Shown in pieces: positions 24,701 through 34,800 of a DNA stretch of 64,000 nt (position 1 is the stretch's first letter; the number at the start of each line of letters is the position of its first letter). The position numbers and the translations under genes were made by a program. The stretch is from Liolophura sinensis (lineage: Eukaryota > Mollusca > Polyplacophora > Chitonida > Chitonidae), in the NCBI RefSeq assembly GCF_032854445.1, contig NC_088299.1:11651608-11715607 (forward strand). The letters are read 5' to 3'. The notes beneath the pieces are model-generated. The model saw nothing but the letters and a program-made list of their open reading frames with translations, did no database searches and was not told where the DNA came from.

Positions 24701-27700
24701 AAAGCAGAGACATACATGTTCATAATGTTCCATTTGTATTTGGCTCTTTACAGAAATGTACTCATTTTTCTCCCTTGTTTTAATTTCTGTTTAAAATCCC
24801 AGCTTTTTCCTCTAACCAGAAATAGAAAAAAACTTTGCCTACCAACCTTCCCATTTATTCTGACAGGGTCAGGTTACACATAGCAAAGAACTTTCTAGGG
24901 ATGACTGCAGCCAAATGAGGTAGCAAGGACACCATCTGACTTTCAGTTCAAGGTTACAGTGTAGAAGGGCTGATTCCAAAAATTTAAGCCATTTCTGATT
25001 GACTAATTCAAATCAGTAAAGGTACATGTAAGTAAAAACTATGAAATAAGATTTTAGAAATAATTTTGTGGCCCTAGAAGTGAACATGTTGTTTATCAAT
25101 TTAACGTTATCTAAAGGCAAACGTGTCAAAGTTTCAGCCTACATTACAAAAGCTAAGCGTTGCCTGATTAGGTTTTAAATTTTGACGTAAGTCTAAAATG
25201 ACTCTGTGGAATCTGATCTATTGCAGCAAGTAAAAATTCTCCCTCACCAGCAGTACAAAGTTGGGCGTGGTCACAGTGTCATTCTCCTCACCCACAGACA
25301 TTTCCCTAATGAATGTCCAGTACTTCTTCTGTCTGTAGGTCAGGGTTCCATTATCATTGTGGGTCAGGTTCTCCTTGATCCGGTATTCTCTGCAACAAAA
25401 GGCAACATGTTTCATGAGCATACCATTGAATAGTGACTGAAAAAGCATCTCACATACCAACACAATTTAATATGATATTGTATTGGTGAAATTTAGTACA
25501 GCGCATGTTGCTTGTGCCGATATCAGATTTTACTGGCCCAGAAATACATGCACTTAAATGTTGGAATTATGAGATAGGTAATCTCACCAAAGGATCATGA
25601 AGCTGCCTTAGCCTTACACCAGGATTATTAAAATTGTTGCTAAGGAAATCTTATTTTAATACTTTTCATGACACTAAGTTGGCACTTAGGCATTAAAAAT
25701 TTCGGCTCCAGGATCACAAAGCTGTGTCTTAGACTTAAGTCAGACTTAGTCTTAACTTCTGGTGATTAATTCCTGAATCCAGATATGAATAAAAACACTA
25801 ATGTTTTGTACAAGTTAAGACTACGTTTGACTGAACTCTAAAGCCATCTTTGTGTGAAGCAATAATCCTTCATTCTGATTCATTGTAAGATTGACTTAAT
25901 GGACCACACTTATAGTGCTAACTTCACAGAAGCCTTTCCATTTTTCGAGCAGGCTGCTGATTAAATATTTGTGATTGGCTATATGCATTGTGCACTCCTG
26001 TAATTCTTCAACCTTTCCACATGTTTGCAAGATGCTTATTAAAGCATTATTCTATATAGTCTAATAAAATTATACTTTTTGTGGAACCCTGCAATTGACC
26101 AACCCAACCGATGTAGTTTTGTTTCAAAAATAAAAAACTAATTATAAATGTGCATACACTGCACTAAAACTAGCACCAAATTTCACCAAAATACAAGGAA
26201 TTGAGCAAAACAGAAAGGTTGTAACATCAAACCTGTAGGTGTAAGGCCCTCTCTCTTCCACATAGGGTTTCCCACCATTCTCCACTTCTTTAGGGTTTTT
26301 GGTGTCAAACATATAGAATTGCATGTAAATAGGGTAAGGTATGTCTGTCCATAGCTTATAGAATTCAGTCCCTTCTTTGAGGATGACTTTCTGTAAAGAA
26401 AACAACATTCCCTTTCATATTGAATAATGTTACAAATGTTTCACATGAACATTTTCAGGCACTATTTTTATTCAAAGAATTTTTACTTTTCAGACATTCT
26501 CATCTTTTTCTCATTCAACCAACCAATGGACACGACTTCCTTATAGAACCAATGGTCTATGAAATGTTCCATTTTCTGTAGTACCACCTGTTAATTTTGA
26601 TACTTAGTCCCTTGAAAATGATGGCATGTGCTAAATAGGTTAGCCCACGACTGACTTGAACAACACAACACTGTAGGCCTACATCAGCTTCACCTCATTG
26701 GTATGCACAGTCCTCATCAACCATGGACTATTAACCTATACATCAAATATGATAGCTGGCGGGTTTTATGGGTGACGAAAACCAGAGTAAGCACCCGGAG
26801 TAATTAAACTATCTACTTATAGGCAAACTACTGATGACCCCCATTCCATCAATGACACACATCCTATTTGCTAAAGCAAGCTGTCTTCAGCCAATATTTT
26901 TTTATTTATTCGATTAGTGTTTTACACTGCACTCAAGAACATTCCACTTATACTACGGTGGTCAGCATTATGGTAGGAGGAAACCGGGCAAAGATAAACC
27001 CACAGCCATCCGAAGATTGTTTGCACACCTTCCCATGTATGGCTGGAGAGGAAGCCAGCATGCTGGGTCATTGTACCGCGCTGGCACGCTAACACCCTTG
27101 GCCCCCTCTTCAGCCAGTTGACAATGTAAGGCTGTGCAAACAGTCTCACAAGCCATGTCAACCACTCGTCACAAATGCCATACGAACAATGTCACTGAGG
27201 GAACCTAAAAATTCCATGAGGGATTTAACCATTATTTAACCAGTAATTCACATGTTTCACTTTGTCAAATGTTAATTGATTGTTTCTCAAGACCTTTCTC
27301 TCATGATCTCGGATGCTATCACGCTACAAATTTCTTGCCCAAACCAATATTTTTTAGGTAACTTAACCTGAAATACAATCTGGGTTTTACATAAATGTTG
27401 ACAGTAGCTGTTTGTTGTCAATCAGACCTAATTTTGAGTTTTTCCAAAATGGTCTCTTAATAGGTGTTTTACTCCAGTCTCAAGAATATTTCTTGTATGA
27501 TGGCAGACATGGTGGGAGGAAATCCAGCAGAGTCTGGTGAAAACCATCTGCATGTCGCTGGTAGACCTTCACACATTTGACCAGAGAGGAAGCAAAAATG
27601 GTTTGTCTATACAATTCACACATTGGTCAGACAGGGAGTTAAAATGGTTTGTCAATAATTACATACCTATATACATATCATTAATTATTGGTCACAAAGC

Positions 27701-28017
27701 TCATACATGAAGGACGAAAAAGGTTACGAAATCAATCCGTCATATGTAACAGCCACCTCGCAGTTCAATAATTATATTGGCATTTATGTTGAGATTTTAG
27801 TGCTCAGCTGTTAACTTGGATCGTGAAATTAGCCTAGCAGTAACTTTTCTTAATTCACCTGAGGACATGTAGTATGTAACATAAGTATATTACATACCTG
27901 ACTGATTTGTGAGTGAATCAACCAATTGGCCAATGGGATCAGTCCTACCCCTACCCCTAAGACCAGCACACCAATCACCAAGGCAGCCACTGATTTCTGT
28001 TTCCAGCTGCATGCCAT
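15679..28017 (-). CDS. SCARB2: CD36-family scavenger receptor, LIMP-2/SCARB2-like (13 coding exons)
   Basis: Reconstructed by splicing 13 exons (listed separately); all junction phases agree and give 509 residues, against 472-509 for human CD36, SR-BI and LIMP-2. Seen: an N-terminal membrane segment (about 8-31), a luminal domain with several N-x-S/T sites and the family signatures ERGPYTYR, WGYKD, MINGT, SFPHFY and PVMWINE, a second membrane segment (about 449-470) and a 39-residue tail. Cysteines 277, 319, 325 and 336 have the LIMP-2 spacing (FC-x5-C), not the FCxC of SR-BI; the position of the free LIMP-2 cysteine before MINGT is Ala. The tail contains D492-M-S-P-I-I, matching the acidic di-leucine class. 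Family knowledge: LIMP-2 is a lysosomal membrane glycoprotein that carries glucocerebrosidase and moves lipid. Lysosomal placement here is inference. It lies head to head with ANKRD27. Orthology to SCARB2, rather than to another invertebrate class B receptor, is likely but unproven. Confidence 0.88.
16388..16546 (-). CDS. SCARB2: SCARB2-like coding exon 12 (second membrane segment)
   Basis: Residues 425-477. Reads SAVVDDKTAAMLKSQL, then the hydrophobic helix SLIAVGSFVCFVVILILL, then SKSQESQ. Acceptor ttttgtactcag, donor gtaatt, phase 0 at both ends. Confidence 0.86.
17074..17153 (-). mobile_element. Family A SINE fragment beside SCARB2-like exon 11
   Basis: tgattggtattttatgctgt through agcatggttatggtggtggg. 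It ends only about 11 bp from the exon 11 donor. Confidence 0.68.
17170..17221 (-). CDS. SCARB2: SCARB2-like coding exon 11 (52 bp)
   Basis: Residues 407-424. Short exon reading QLKNIRNLTMPVMWINE, the PVxWxNE signature just before the second membrane segment. It supplies the phase change 2 to 0 needed between exons 10 and 12. Acceptor tttggttacag, donor gtaaac. A minus-strand SINE fragment ends about 11 bp beyond the donor. Confidence 0.82.
17744..17817 (-). CDS. SCARB2: SCARB2-like coding exon 10
   Basis: Residues 383-407. Reads YTGAVLEVSKRLQINLYM, the TG...AKRFQINIYV block of the family. Acceptor tcatattgcag, donor gtaagt, ends in phase 2. Confidence 0.86.
18143..18273 (-). CDS. SCARB2: SCARB2-like coding exon 9
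   Basis: Residues 339-382. Reads GPVIVSFPHFYMADE and then MNPNAEWHRTDVDVEP, aligning with SFPHFYQADE...HPNQEDHETFVDINP of LIMP-2. Acceptor tttcatcag, donor gtaagt, ends in phase 0. Confidence 0.87.
18480..19655 (-). repeat. About 42-bp minisatellite, about 25 copies, repeating the SCARB2-like exon 8 donor
   Basis: On the plus strand the unit reads roughly actcacataactgccactg followed by tgtgatattgatggagccag. The unit at 19630-19655 is the 3' end of exon 8 plus its donor. Units nearest the exon are best preserved; those below about 18800 are degenerate. At least nine units keep a GTGAGY donor on the minus strand. Confidence 0.88.
19630..19811 (-). CDS. SCARB2: SCARB2-like coding exon 8 (its donor lies in a minisatellite)
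   Basis: Residues 278-339. Contains the Cys cluster LGFCTPQTNCLPSG...NITQC (Cys319, 325, 336). The last 22 or so bases and the gtgagt donor are one unit of the tandem array filling the next intron, so many near-copies of this donor lie downstream. Acceptor gtattttcag; ends in phase 1. Confidence 0.82.
20443..20512 (-). CDS. SCARB2: SCARB2-like coding exon 7
   Basis: Residues 255-278. Completes MINGTDG and reads to FSTDICR, aligning with FPSDFCR of LIMP-2; holds Cys277. Acceptor attttcttcag, donor gtgagg, ends in phase 2. Confidence 0.85.
20860..22230. repeat. 74-bp minisatellite, about 18 copies, in SCARB2-like intron 6
   Basis: Unit of about 74 bp containing tgtacaggtcaagtactggt, acacaccatgcttggtaaca and ctataacaaatgcttggtaa. 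Copies are highly similar, with alternating gcttgg/tttggt variants. It lies between coding exons 6 and 7 and contains no exon sequence that I can see. Open frames across it are by-products of a period that is not a multiple of three. Confidence 0.92.
22415..22464 (-). CDS. SCARB2: SCARB2-like coding exon 6 (50 bp)
   Basis: Residues 238-255. A very short exon recognised because it supplies the missing phase and the family motif YW-x5-NMINGT. The cysteine found at this site in CD36 and LIMP-2 is alanine here. Acceptor gatcttttcag, donor gtcagt, ends in phase 1. Confidence 0.8.
22612..22745 (-). mobile_element. Family A SINE, 3' part, in SCARB2-like intron 5
   Basis: Tail of five TTTA units then gattggtgttttacatggca; truncated after about 130 bp. 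Confidence 0.78.
22972..23112 (+). mobile_element. Family A SINE, 3' half, just beyond SCARB2-like exon 5
   Basis: From cagcaacctgcggatggtct to AAAT repeats; lies about 30 bp past the exon 5 donor. Confidence 0.78.
23145..23236 (-). CDS. SCARB2: SCARB2-like coding exon 5
   Basis: Residues 208-238. Reads DGTYTVFTGEND, matching the DYVFLTGE block of LIMP-2, and ends in FNGS. Acceptor gtgctacag, donor gtaaga, ends in phase 2. Confidence 0.87.
23268..23480. repeat. Dispersed repeat, copy 1 (mate at 31360-31570)
   Basis: Shares gtgacacattttg, aaaagtatcattttaa and a similar flank with 31360-31570 in the same orientation. One copy sits in the receptor gene, one in the region before ANKRD27. No coding frame. 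Confidence 0.6.
23801..24001 (-). CDS. SCARB2: SCARB2-like coding exon 4
   Basis: Residues 141-207. Carries ENLFYNKTVKELIWGYKD, aligning with the LIMP-2 segment that precedes its apical helices. Acceptor ttttccacag, donor gtaggt, phase 0 at both ends. Confidence 0.88.
24025..24132 (-). mobile_element. Family A SINE, 3' part, just upstream of SCARB2-like exon 4
   Basis: gattggtgttttacctagta through agcttggtgaaactcacagc; truncated. Confidence 0.75.
24371..24641 (+). mobile_element. Family A SINE, near full length, in SCARB2-like intron 3
   Basis: Starts ggcctctgtccctcagttgg, ends gtaaaacaccgatcaaataa plus AAAT repeats; opposite to the host gene strand. Contains a 17-bp internal duplication around the gtataagtaaag segment (tacttatacaacc...gtataagtaaag). 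Confidence 0.87.
25248..25389 (-). CDS. SCARB2: SCARB2-like coding exon 3
   Basis: Residues 93-140. Begins with the completed Arg of PYTYR, then EYRIKENL; contains an N-G-T glycosylation sequon. Acceptor tttgttgcag, donor gtgagg, ends in phase 0. Confidence 0.87.
25985..26140. repeat. Dispersed repeat, copy 2 (mate at 10975-11165)
   Basis: Lies in SCARB2-like intron 2, close to exon 2; same orientation as its mate. Confidence 0.65.
26233..26390 (-). CDS. SCARB2: SCARB2-like coding exon 2
   Basis: Residues 41-93. Contains the family region that reads Y-x-Q-F-Y-x-F-x-x-x-N-P-x-E-V and then ERGPYTYR. Acceptor ttctttacag; donor gtttga is weak but keeps the frame (ends in phase 2) and matches the exon end expected for the family. 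Confidence 0.87.
26899..27106 (-). mobile_element. Family A SINE, nearly full length, in SCARB2-like intron 1
   Basis: Plus-strand view starts with the tail (tttatttattcgattagtgt) and ends at cgcgctggcacgctaacacc. With its left flank (about 26800-26900) it matches 22530-22640, so an older composite copy is shared between introns 1 and 5 of this gene. Confidence 0.82.
27462..27593 (-). mobile_element. Family A SINE, partial, in SCARB2-like intron 1
   Basis: aggtgttttactccagtctc through ctggtagaccttcacacatt to agagaggaagc. Confidence 0.72.
27898..28017 (-). CDS. SCARB2: SCARB2-like coding exon 1 (start codon, first membrane segment)
   Basis: Residues 1-40. The ATG at 28017 opens MACSWKQKS followed by a Val/Leu/Gly-rich membrane segment. 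Donor gtatgt; phase 0. The same exon has a 5' UTR part, 28018-28059, preceded by a good acceptor (cttttcag), so at least one non-coding exon lies further upstream. Confidence 0.85.
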
Positions 28018-29048
28018 TTTGCTCTGAGTCTCTCAGCCTTTACTCTGTCATCGTTTTATCTGAAAAGGAAGCAGAAAGCATTACATGTAGGCCTAAAGAC
28101 ATACAGGCTACTATATTTACCCTTAAAAAATCATCCCCAAAAGTGTGTTTTAGAGGTAATTAAAGGTCAGAACATATTACCTTTTGTGCTAAAATTTATA
28201 TTTTTCCCATGTGATCATAACCTAAAAACAAAATGCCAAACAGTGCTCAAAGATTTTAGGTGAAATAAAGCAGCTATATGTATTTAAGCATTAGAATTAT
28301 CTTTATTCACCTTACATAAGGATAAATATATACCTCTGGACATTACATGTGTACGGCCAGGGTAAAGTCTGGTGAGAGATGTATACATGTACAATTATTG
28401 TTCAGAAATAGGCCATGAGTATACTGTCATTAAATAAATCTAACACGTAACACGGAACATACATGTAATTATACATAAAAATATCTGTATTTGGACAAAT
28501 TACTGGACTAGAGAAACTCTAATGTGTATTATACTTCCAACTTCCTTACATCTATACATGTACATGAATGATGAACCACGTTTACCAGTGGGAGCTTTAC
28601 CTGTCACCTCTATACCTGCATTCTTAGACATAATATCAAAGTTTCTCACAAACTATATAACCTCCTGACCTTTCACAGAAAGCTCCCTCACAGTTTTAAA
28701 GAGCTGCATGTAGCTACTCCAGCCTTAAGAGAAACTAGACTGCATGTTTAAATTATAGTTTAATTTAAAATAAGAGCCTACAGCCTCAGTCACACTTGAA
28801 TAAATCTGACATACCTGAAATTCAGTTAAGGCTAGGCTGATTAGAGCCTATTGTTTTTGTTTCCCTTTAAGCGCGGTAATTCTGTTAGAATCTCTCCTCA
28901 ATTCAGACAAAAAAAAACTGAGAGCACAGGAATCTTATGTGGTTATACTAAACATGCAGTAATGGGTGCAGGTTTCATGAGTAACACCGACCCTGGATGT
29001 AACATCACGGAAAAAGAAACGTTTTCCTTCAACTCCTGGACTAGAGCA

Positions 29049-29126
29049 ACTCTAATGACCATTCACTGTAAAAATAAATGCACAATATCTTGTGCATTTA
29101 TTTTTACAGTGAATGGTCATTAGAGT
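29049..29126. repeat. Perfect palindrome, two 37-bp arms with a 4-bp loop
   Basis: Left arm 29049-29085 and right arm 29090-29126 are exact reverse complements around the loop tatc. Arms begin actctaatgaccattcactg. A related fragment (ctggactagag then aactctaatg) occurs at about 28505. It could be a recent foldback insertion or a small-RNA hairpin; it lies in the 5' intron of the receptor gene. Confidence 0.9.
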
Positions 29127-31359
29127 GATGGTTATATAACCTGAAGTCTGTCACTGGAAGCACCTGTATCCATTTGATTCAAGGCTTGCAAAAGGGGAAG
29201 GGATCGATACAACTGAAATTCGTTAAAACTCAATCACAAATGGGGTATGATACTATGTAATTTCTCTGGGACTTGCAAAAAGGGGCATTGGTAGTACTAC
29301 CCTACAAATTCTTCAAGACTTGCAAAAGGGATATTTGTACTCTGGAAACTGGATAGAAATTAATTTAGAAAAGCAACTGAGATAATAATTTAACCCTTCT
29401 TTTATAAAATAACAGTTTTTAGAACAGGATAGAGCAGTTTTTTATAATTACCCCATATAGGTAACCTAATGGTATATTCTATCCTGTAACAATATTTATT
29501 CAGCATAAACATAAAACATGAAAACAAATAGGTAGGCTATGTCAATCATTTTGAATATCCAAAGAAAATGATCTTAAATAATGAATACTACAGGGTCACG
29601 GCAGGCTTGACTGGTTTTATCATTAACCCTGAAATCAATCAGCAATATTCCCAGCTTGGCTTCCACGTTCACAATTAATTAAGGAAGTATTTCTGAAAAA
29701 ATTCTGTATTATCTGCCCTACATACAAGTAAATCACAATTATGATATTGATGAGCTATACCATGCTGCACATAATGTAGGCCCCTCATTACATGATAACA
29801 CAGACGTCATTGGCTTACATGTAATATCAGTCAGCACATGGATGTAGGTCCCTACAGCATGTGAAAGATGAACAACACTCAATAGGGCCATTATCAAAGC
29901 TAGTGTAACATGCATTCCCATAAATATCTTCCATATCAGTAGCTTGCAGGTTTTTTTCTCTTTTTTTCACACCTGACTATGAACCGGACCTTGCACAGAA
30001 GAAAAAAGGAGAGAACTGACAAAGAGGACCTTTACCGAAATCTTTGATCCGACGTTCGTCAGCTGTCATTCCGTCACACATGCAACCTAGCTTGTGCGCA
30101 ACCTACAACCTCTGCTACTCCATTCAGAACATATTGTTCGCTAATGTCAATAAGTGCATACTCCTTACACTATGCAACAAGTGATGCGATGCAAGATTTT
30201 AAAGGAATATCTTGAACGTCTTGGTGGAAACAAACGATTCAGTCTTTCTTAAACATATACCAATGAGTTTTACACACGGGAGTAGATAACAATCACGCAG
30301 TTCACACATGAAATCTAAACCTACTACACTCGTGATTTGTAAACACATGGTTACTTCCCTCTGTGGAACTCTTCTGTACCGGAAAGTGTACTTGACAGTT
30401 TCCGAAATTTTTAAAGTCAAATGACTTGCTCTTCGAATTACTGGGAAAGTATTAATTGAACAAAATGTCACTCTATCAACATGTCTGTTTAGGTCAAGAA
30501 GGGATTTGCACACAAGCGATAAGATGTCATCAACGTAAGCCATACTGACTCTTAGCTTTAAGTATAATGTAAATTTCAGGGGGGTGTCATTCGTTGTTGT
30601 TGTTGACTTGTGTTGGCCTTCGAGTCAGATTGGAAACTACTTTCCAAACTTGTCACAGATTTACCATTTTGACAACTAAATCTCAATAACACTTTTAGAT
30701 TATGGCGTATAGAACATAGTCACTGATAGTTGTTTATTTTAAAAAGCATTCAGAAATATTCAAGTCAAGTAGCGCCTGAAAGCAAAGTAAACAATGCTGA
30801 AGCGATTATTTTGGCTGTCAACAAGCAGTTTATCAGTCTCTTAGGTGCTTTTCAAGATTCCCTAATTTGGCAAGCTAAATGTCTGCACTCCTTTTTTTCT
30901 CAATTCTGACATTTACCTCGTTGGTAAACTTTTAGCAAGACAGCCATGTTTCTAACAAGCACTGTGCGACCAATGCAACCAGACAAACGAAACCCCTTTC
31001 TGGATTTTAAAAGTCTTTAATGTCACAAAATACAGAGTGTTATGTAGAGGGTATTAAGATTGCAATAATGTGTTTACTCTGTTAAACCTTATGTTACCGC
31101 GAGATTCCCCTGCCTTCACTTAGTATGACAGGGTCTGCCTTTAATAGAAGTTTATATATTTCAGGTAGTCCATTGATGATAATGCATGCACCAAAGGCAG
31201 TATAAGATGAACTTTGCTAAAAGTTAGATTTGATCGATAAATATAACTGAAGCCCCAAAAGTAAGATGTAAAGCAGCAGGTTTACTTTATTTCAATCTAA
31301 TGTAACTACAGTACTGTGTGTTTTTCTGTTATTACTATAAAATTCACCTAAAGTTTATC

Positions 31360-31570
31360 ATTTTTTAGGTGACACATTTTGTTTTGTCTTAATTAATTCA
31401 TACACCTTATTGGGTCACTTTGGGAGTTTTTAGGGAGGTTTAATATTTTATCACAAAAACTTGAATGTTGGCATCAAAAGTATCATTTTAATGCCTTCGT
31501 GTGGTTCTGAAAATACTTTGTTATGTGTCAAACTTTTCGCAAATACAGTAAGTGAGATGTAGGGCAGTAT
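31360..31570. repeat. Dispersed repeat, copy 2 (mate at 23268-23480)
   Basis: taggtgacacattttgtttt through aaaagtatcattttaatgcc; moderately diverged from its mate. Confidence 0.6.
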
Positions 31571-31719
31571 GTGTGACACGTATGCTAAATTTATTTCTGT
31601 CTGCTAGAGAATGTGGCTACTTTAAAGGTATTGTGGTGAGCTCAGGAGGCTTTGTTTCACTTGGCTATTTGGATGTGTAACTATTTGATCATGATTAAGT
31701 GAAGTTTTTTATTTTTTAG

Positions 31720-31788
31720 TATGTCACTAACTCATCTGGCTGAATGTTTAGATATGGGCTGAAGCAGTGGAAACTGCTGTAGACCACA
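31720..31788 (+). promoter_or_regulatory. ANKRD27: ANKRD27 5' UTR segment with a short upstream ORF
   Basis: A strong acceptor (gttttttattttttag) ends at 31719, so the first coding exon probably begins at 31720. An ATG at 31721 opens a short upstream frame that closes with TGA about 40 bp later, before the real start. A weaker acceptor near 31750 (gaatgtttag) would remove that ATG. Which is used is not decidable by eye. Confidence 0.4.
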
Positions 31789-31890
31789 ATGTCAAGATAT
31801 GATGAAGATCTGCTGGAAAACCCCTTTTACCTGGGCCTACAGAATGAGCATAAGGAGCTCTTTGTGACCGCTACAGCCAACAGATGGATT
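31789..31890 (+). CDS. ANKRD27: ANKRD27 coding exon 1
   Basis: Residues 1-34, MSRYDEDLLENPFYLGLQ onward; close to the human N-terminus. Donor gtaagt; phase 0. The open frame continues 417 bp into the intron, which is not coding and includes a foldback element. Confidence 0.9.
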
Positions 31891-34800
31891 GTAAGTAAAG
31901 GAGAAGAGAAAGAAGAAATGTGGAACGTACGTGTATTTATGATATACATTGGTGTAGACATATCAGAATCATTCTGTTATCAGAGACAATTCTACACTTG
32001 TTTCTTGTTCCAACATGTCCTCCCAAAGTATGTACAGAAAGCCATAATCATTCATTCTTTGGTTACATATAGGGCCTATGAGAGAAACAAGTTCTCGGTA
32101 GTTCCGAGTGGGGGGCGCTTGCCGGAAGTTGGGTTAGAAAATGCTCCATTCGCCCAACTTCCTGTATATGCGCGAGCGCCCCCATGCGAACTCCTAAGAA
32201 CTCATATCTCCCATAGGTCCTATACTTTTAAGCTCAGCATACATGAGAGCTTAAATTGCGACTCAGCTCATCTCAGCTGGTCGCACAGAGTTGGTCCTAG
32301 TCACTGATGGACATGCCACTTTAATAAAGAATCAGCTGCACACACATGAAGACTGAAACAGAACAAGTTGAGTGGTGTCATTAGTTTGCATACACGAGAA
32401 CTCGCGGACCTGAAATATCAGGCGGGTTAACTTGTGTTGGTTCTTAATGTCAAACTTTGTATGGCAAGCTTTAGAGCGTTCCAGTTCTTGGAAGGAAAAG
32501 AACACACATATTAGATGCATACAACACTGTTACATGTATGTTACAAAATATACAATCATGTAATGTGAAAATATTTAACTGTACCATGAACTTCTATTTT
32601 TGTCCTATAAAAGCTATTTGTTCATTGGTTAAGTCATTTTATTACGTTGCCAGTTTAAATTAAAAAACTTAAAATGATACATGTTATATGTTGTTATGAG
32701 TTTGACATTATTTTCAGATTTGTACACCCAGGTACAGTTCTGTACACAAGAAAACCTGCGCGTTGATTGACTTCCAGGACCATATTCTTGTCCCATTTCC
32801 AGACTGTGACACGGAATTTAAGTCAGCCAGTGATAAGGTGAACAGAGATGGCTTATAGATGACTTTTTTTTCATTTATTAGTGACTTTATTTAGCTTGAT
32901 ATGGGTGTTAGAATCCACACTGAAACAATGAAAATTGTTAGACATACACCTGACATATGAGCAAATGGTATTATTAAAATGATACATGAATTGTTTGATT
33001 TTATTTCTTAACATGCAGTTTTTGATATGTCCTAACATAGGTAAGGGCAAAAAATCTTCTGTGTTTTATTCTTGGGGTGTAAAATGGCTTCAAACTGCAG
33101 ATTTTCTGATGACACAATGTCAGTCCAGAAATTAAGTAGCATGCAGTCATGATGACAAACGTTCAAGGCAATAGCTGTCAAAACAACACTGCGGTGGGGA
33201 AGCATTTGAATGAGAAGGTTTAAGATGGCCCCACGTTTTCAGTAGTTCATTAAGGGATCATTTGTGTAAATTTCTGACCATTGATGGAAAATATGCAATA
33301 AAAATGGAGGAACTGCATATACAAAAATATATTGAATATGCCTCAAAACTGAAATCAAGTGAAAAATCAAAATCAAAAATAAAAATTTAGCTTGCTTTTA
33401 ATCAAGTCAGCGGAATAGATTAAATGCTTTCTCTGTTTATCATTTATACTTAAACAAGAATTTCATTGGATCTTTGTCGTTTGTGTTTGCAGAAGATCAG
33501 CATTGAAGATAATGCCGTCAAAACAGGAAAAGGATTTCAACTGGAACAATCCGTAATTACGACAGTTTTGTTTACATTATTCTGTAATGACATTATTGAC
33601 ATACATTAGATATCCACTCATAAAAGTTGAACTCTTCCACTATAATTAAACTCTCAAAACCATCTTGCAACCGTCCGATAAATGTGAACAAATCCACTTT
33701 ATCCATGAAAAGTGACCCATACGTTAGCATCTATTATTTGAAGTACCTTGCTCAATTCTTTATCATATCAGTTACAGACAGATAAAAATATAATTGGTAA
33801 TGGTAATGGTTATATATGGGCTGTGACCTTTTTGTTAAAGGTGCCAATTCTGTTTGAGGAAGTTTTCTACAACAACAGCGATGAGAGTTACAGAGTTATC
33901 TGTATTGACCGCCTCTTGACGGTACCTAAAGGTTTGTTAGTTTTGTGTTCGATAATTTCCATGACGCTTTCAAGGACTGTGGTATGTAACAAGATCCAAA
34001 GCTTTCACTGACTCATTTGATTAAAGGATCACTCTCACCTCACACAACGCAGATTTAGAGGCTATACCAGAGATCTGTAGCAAAAAATCTACATTTGGTG
34101 ATCAAATCGGATTTTCTGTATTTACCAATAATAACTCAAACTACTTCCTTGCAGACTTATGCCTGTGTTTTCTATAGTTTTATAAATTTTAGAAACTTCA
34201 TTACTGGTTTTGAATTGTCTTGTGAGCACGGAGCTTATATTTTGTGAAAGCTAATTATTTGGGCTGCTCTAAAACAATAATAAAAATTTGATTGGATTTG
34301 TGCTGATCAAGTATTTGCCAAAATCTCTGGTGTAACCTCTTTAATGTTCAGTAGTTTGCTGTGTAACTGCCAAAAGATGATGGTTTCTTCGAGCCACAAA
34401 GTTGACCCACCTTATCTGACAGAAACATGTCGGAGTTAAGGAGAGGAATCCCACTCAAATAAATAAACAGAAAAACAACAGAACATCCGTGTTATATCTG
34501 AAACCAAACAGGTTAGGTTTGTCTGAACTTGGTAATATGTATGACCCAGGAGCCTCTGACCAATTCGGTCGAGGTGAGTTCAAGTCCAGCTCATGCTGGT
34601 TTTCTATCCGGCCATACATGGGAAGGTCTGGCAGCAGTCTGTGGATGGTAGTGGGTTTCTCCAAGGTTGTGCTCATTTTCCTGCTGTCATTTCATATAAG
34701 TGAAATGTTCTTGAGTAAAACATTAATCAAATAAATAAATAAACTTATGCCATGTATAAGTGTTGTAGGTTTCAGACACTTTGTGACAGTTTATGTGATG

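Larger units (their letters stand above)
28018..31788. promoter_or_regulatory. Shared 5' region between the head-to-head genes
   Basis: About 3.8 kb separates the two start codons. Acceptors at 28060 (minus) and 31719 (plus) show that both genes have upstream non-coding exons inside this interval, so the promoters are closer still. The most CpG-bearing stretch I see is about 30030-30130 (ccgacgttcgtc, gtgcgcaacc). A possible minus-strand donor (ttcg|gtaaag) lies near 30034. No TATA box or first exon could be fixed; a bidirectional promoter is inference. The interval also holds a perfect palindrome (29049-29126) and a dispersed repeat (31360-31570). Confidence 0.3.

Noticed and set aside
31789-32307. 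172-residue plus-strand frame
   Set aside because: Only the first 34 codons are coding (ANKRD27 exon 1); the rest is intron and a foldback element, and the next VARP segment is found in a separate exon.
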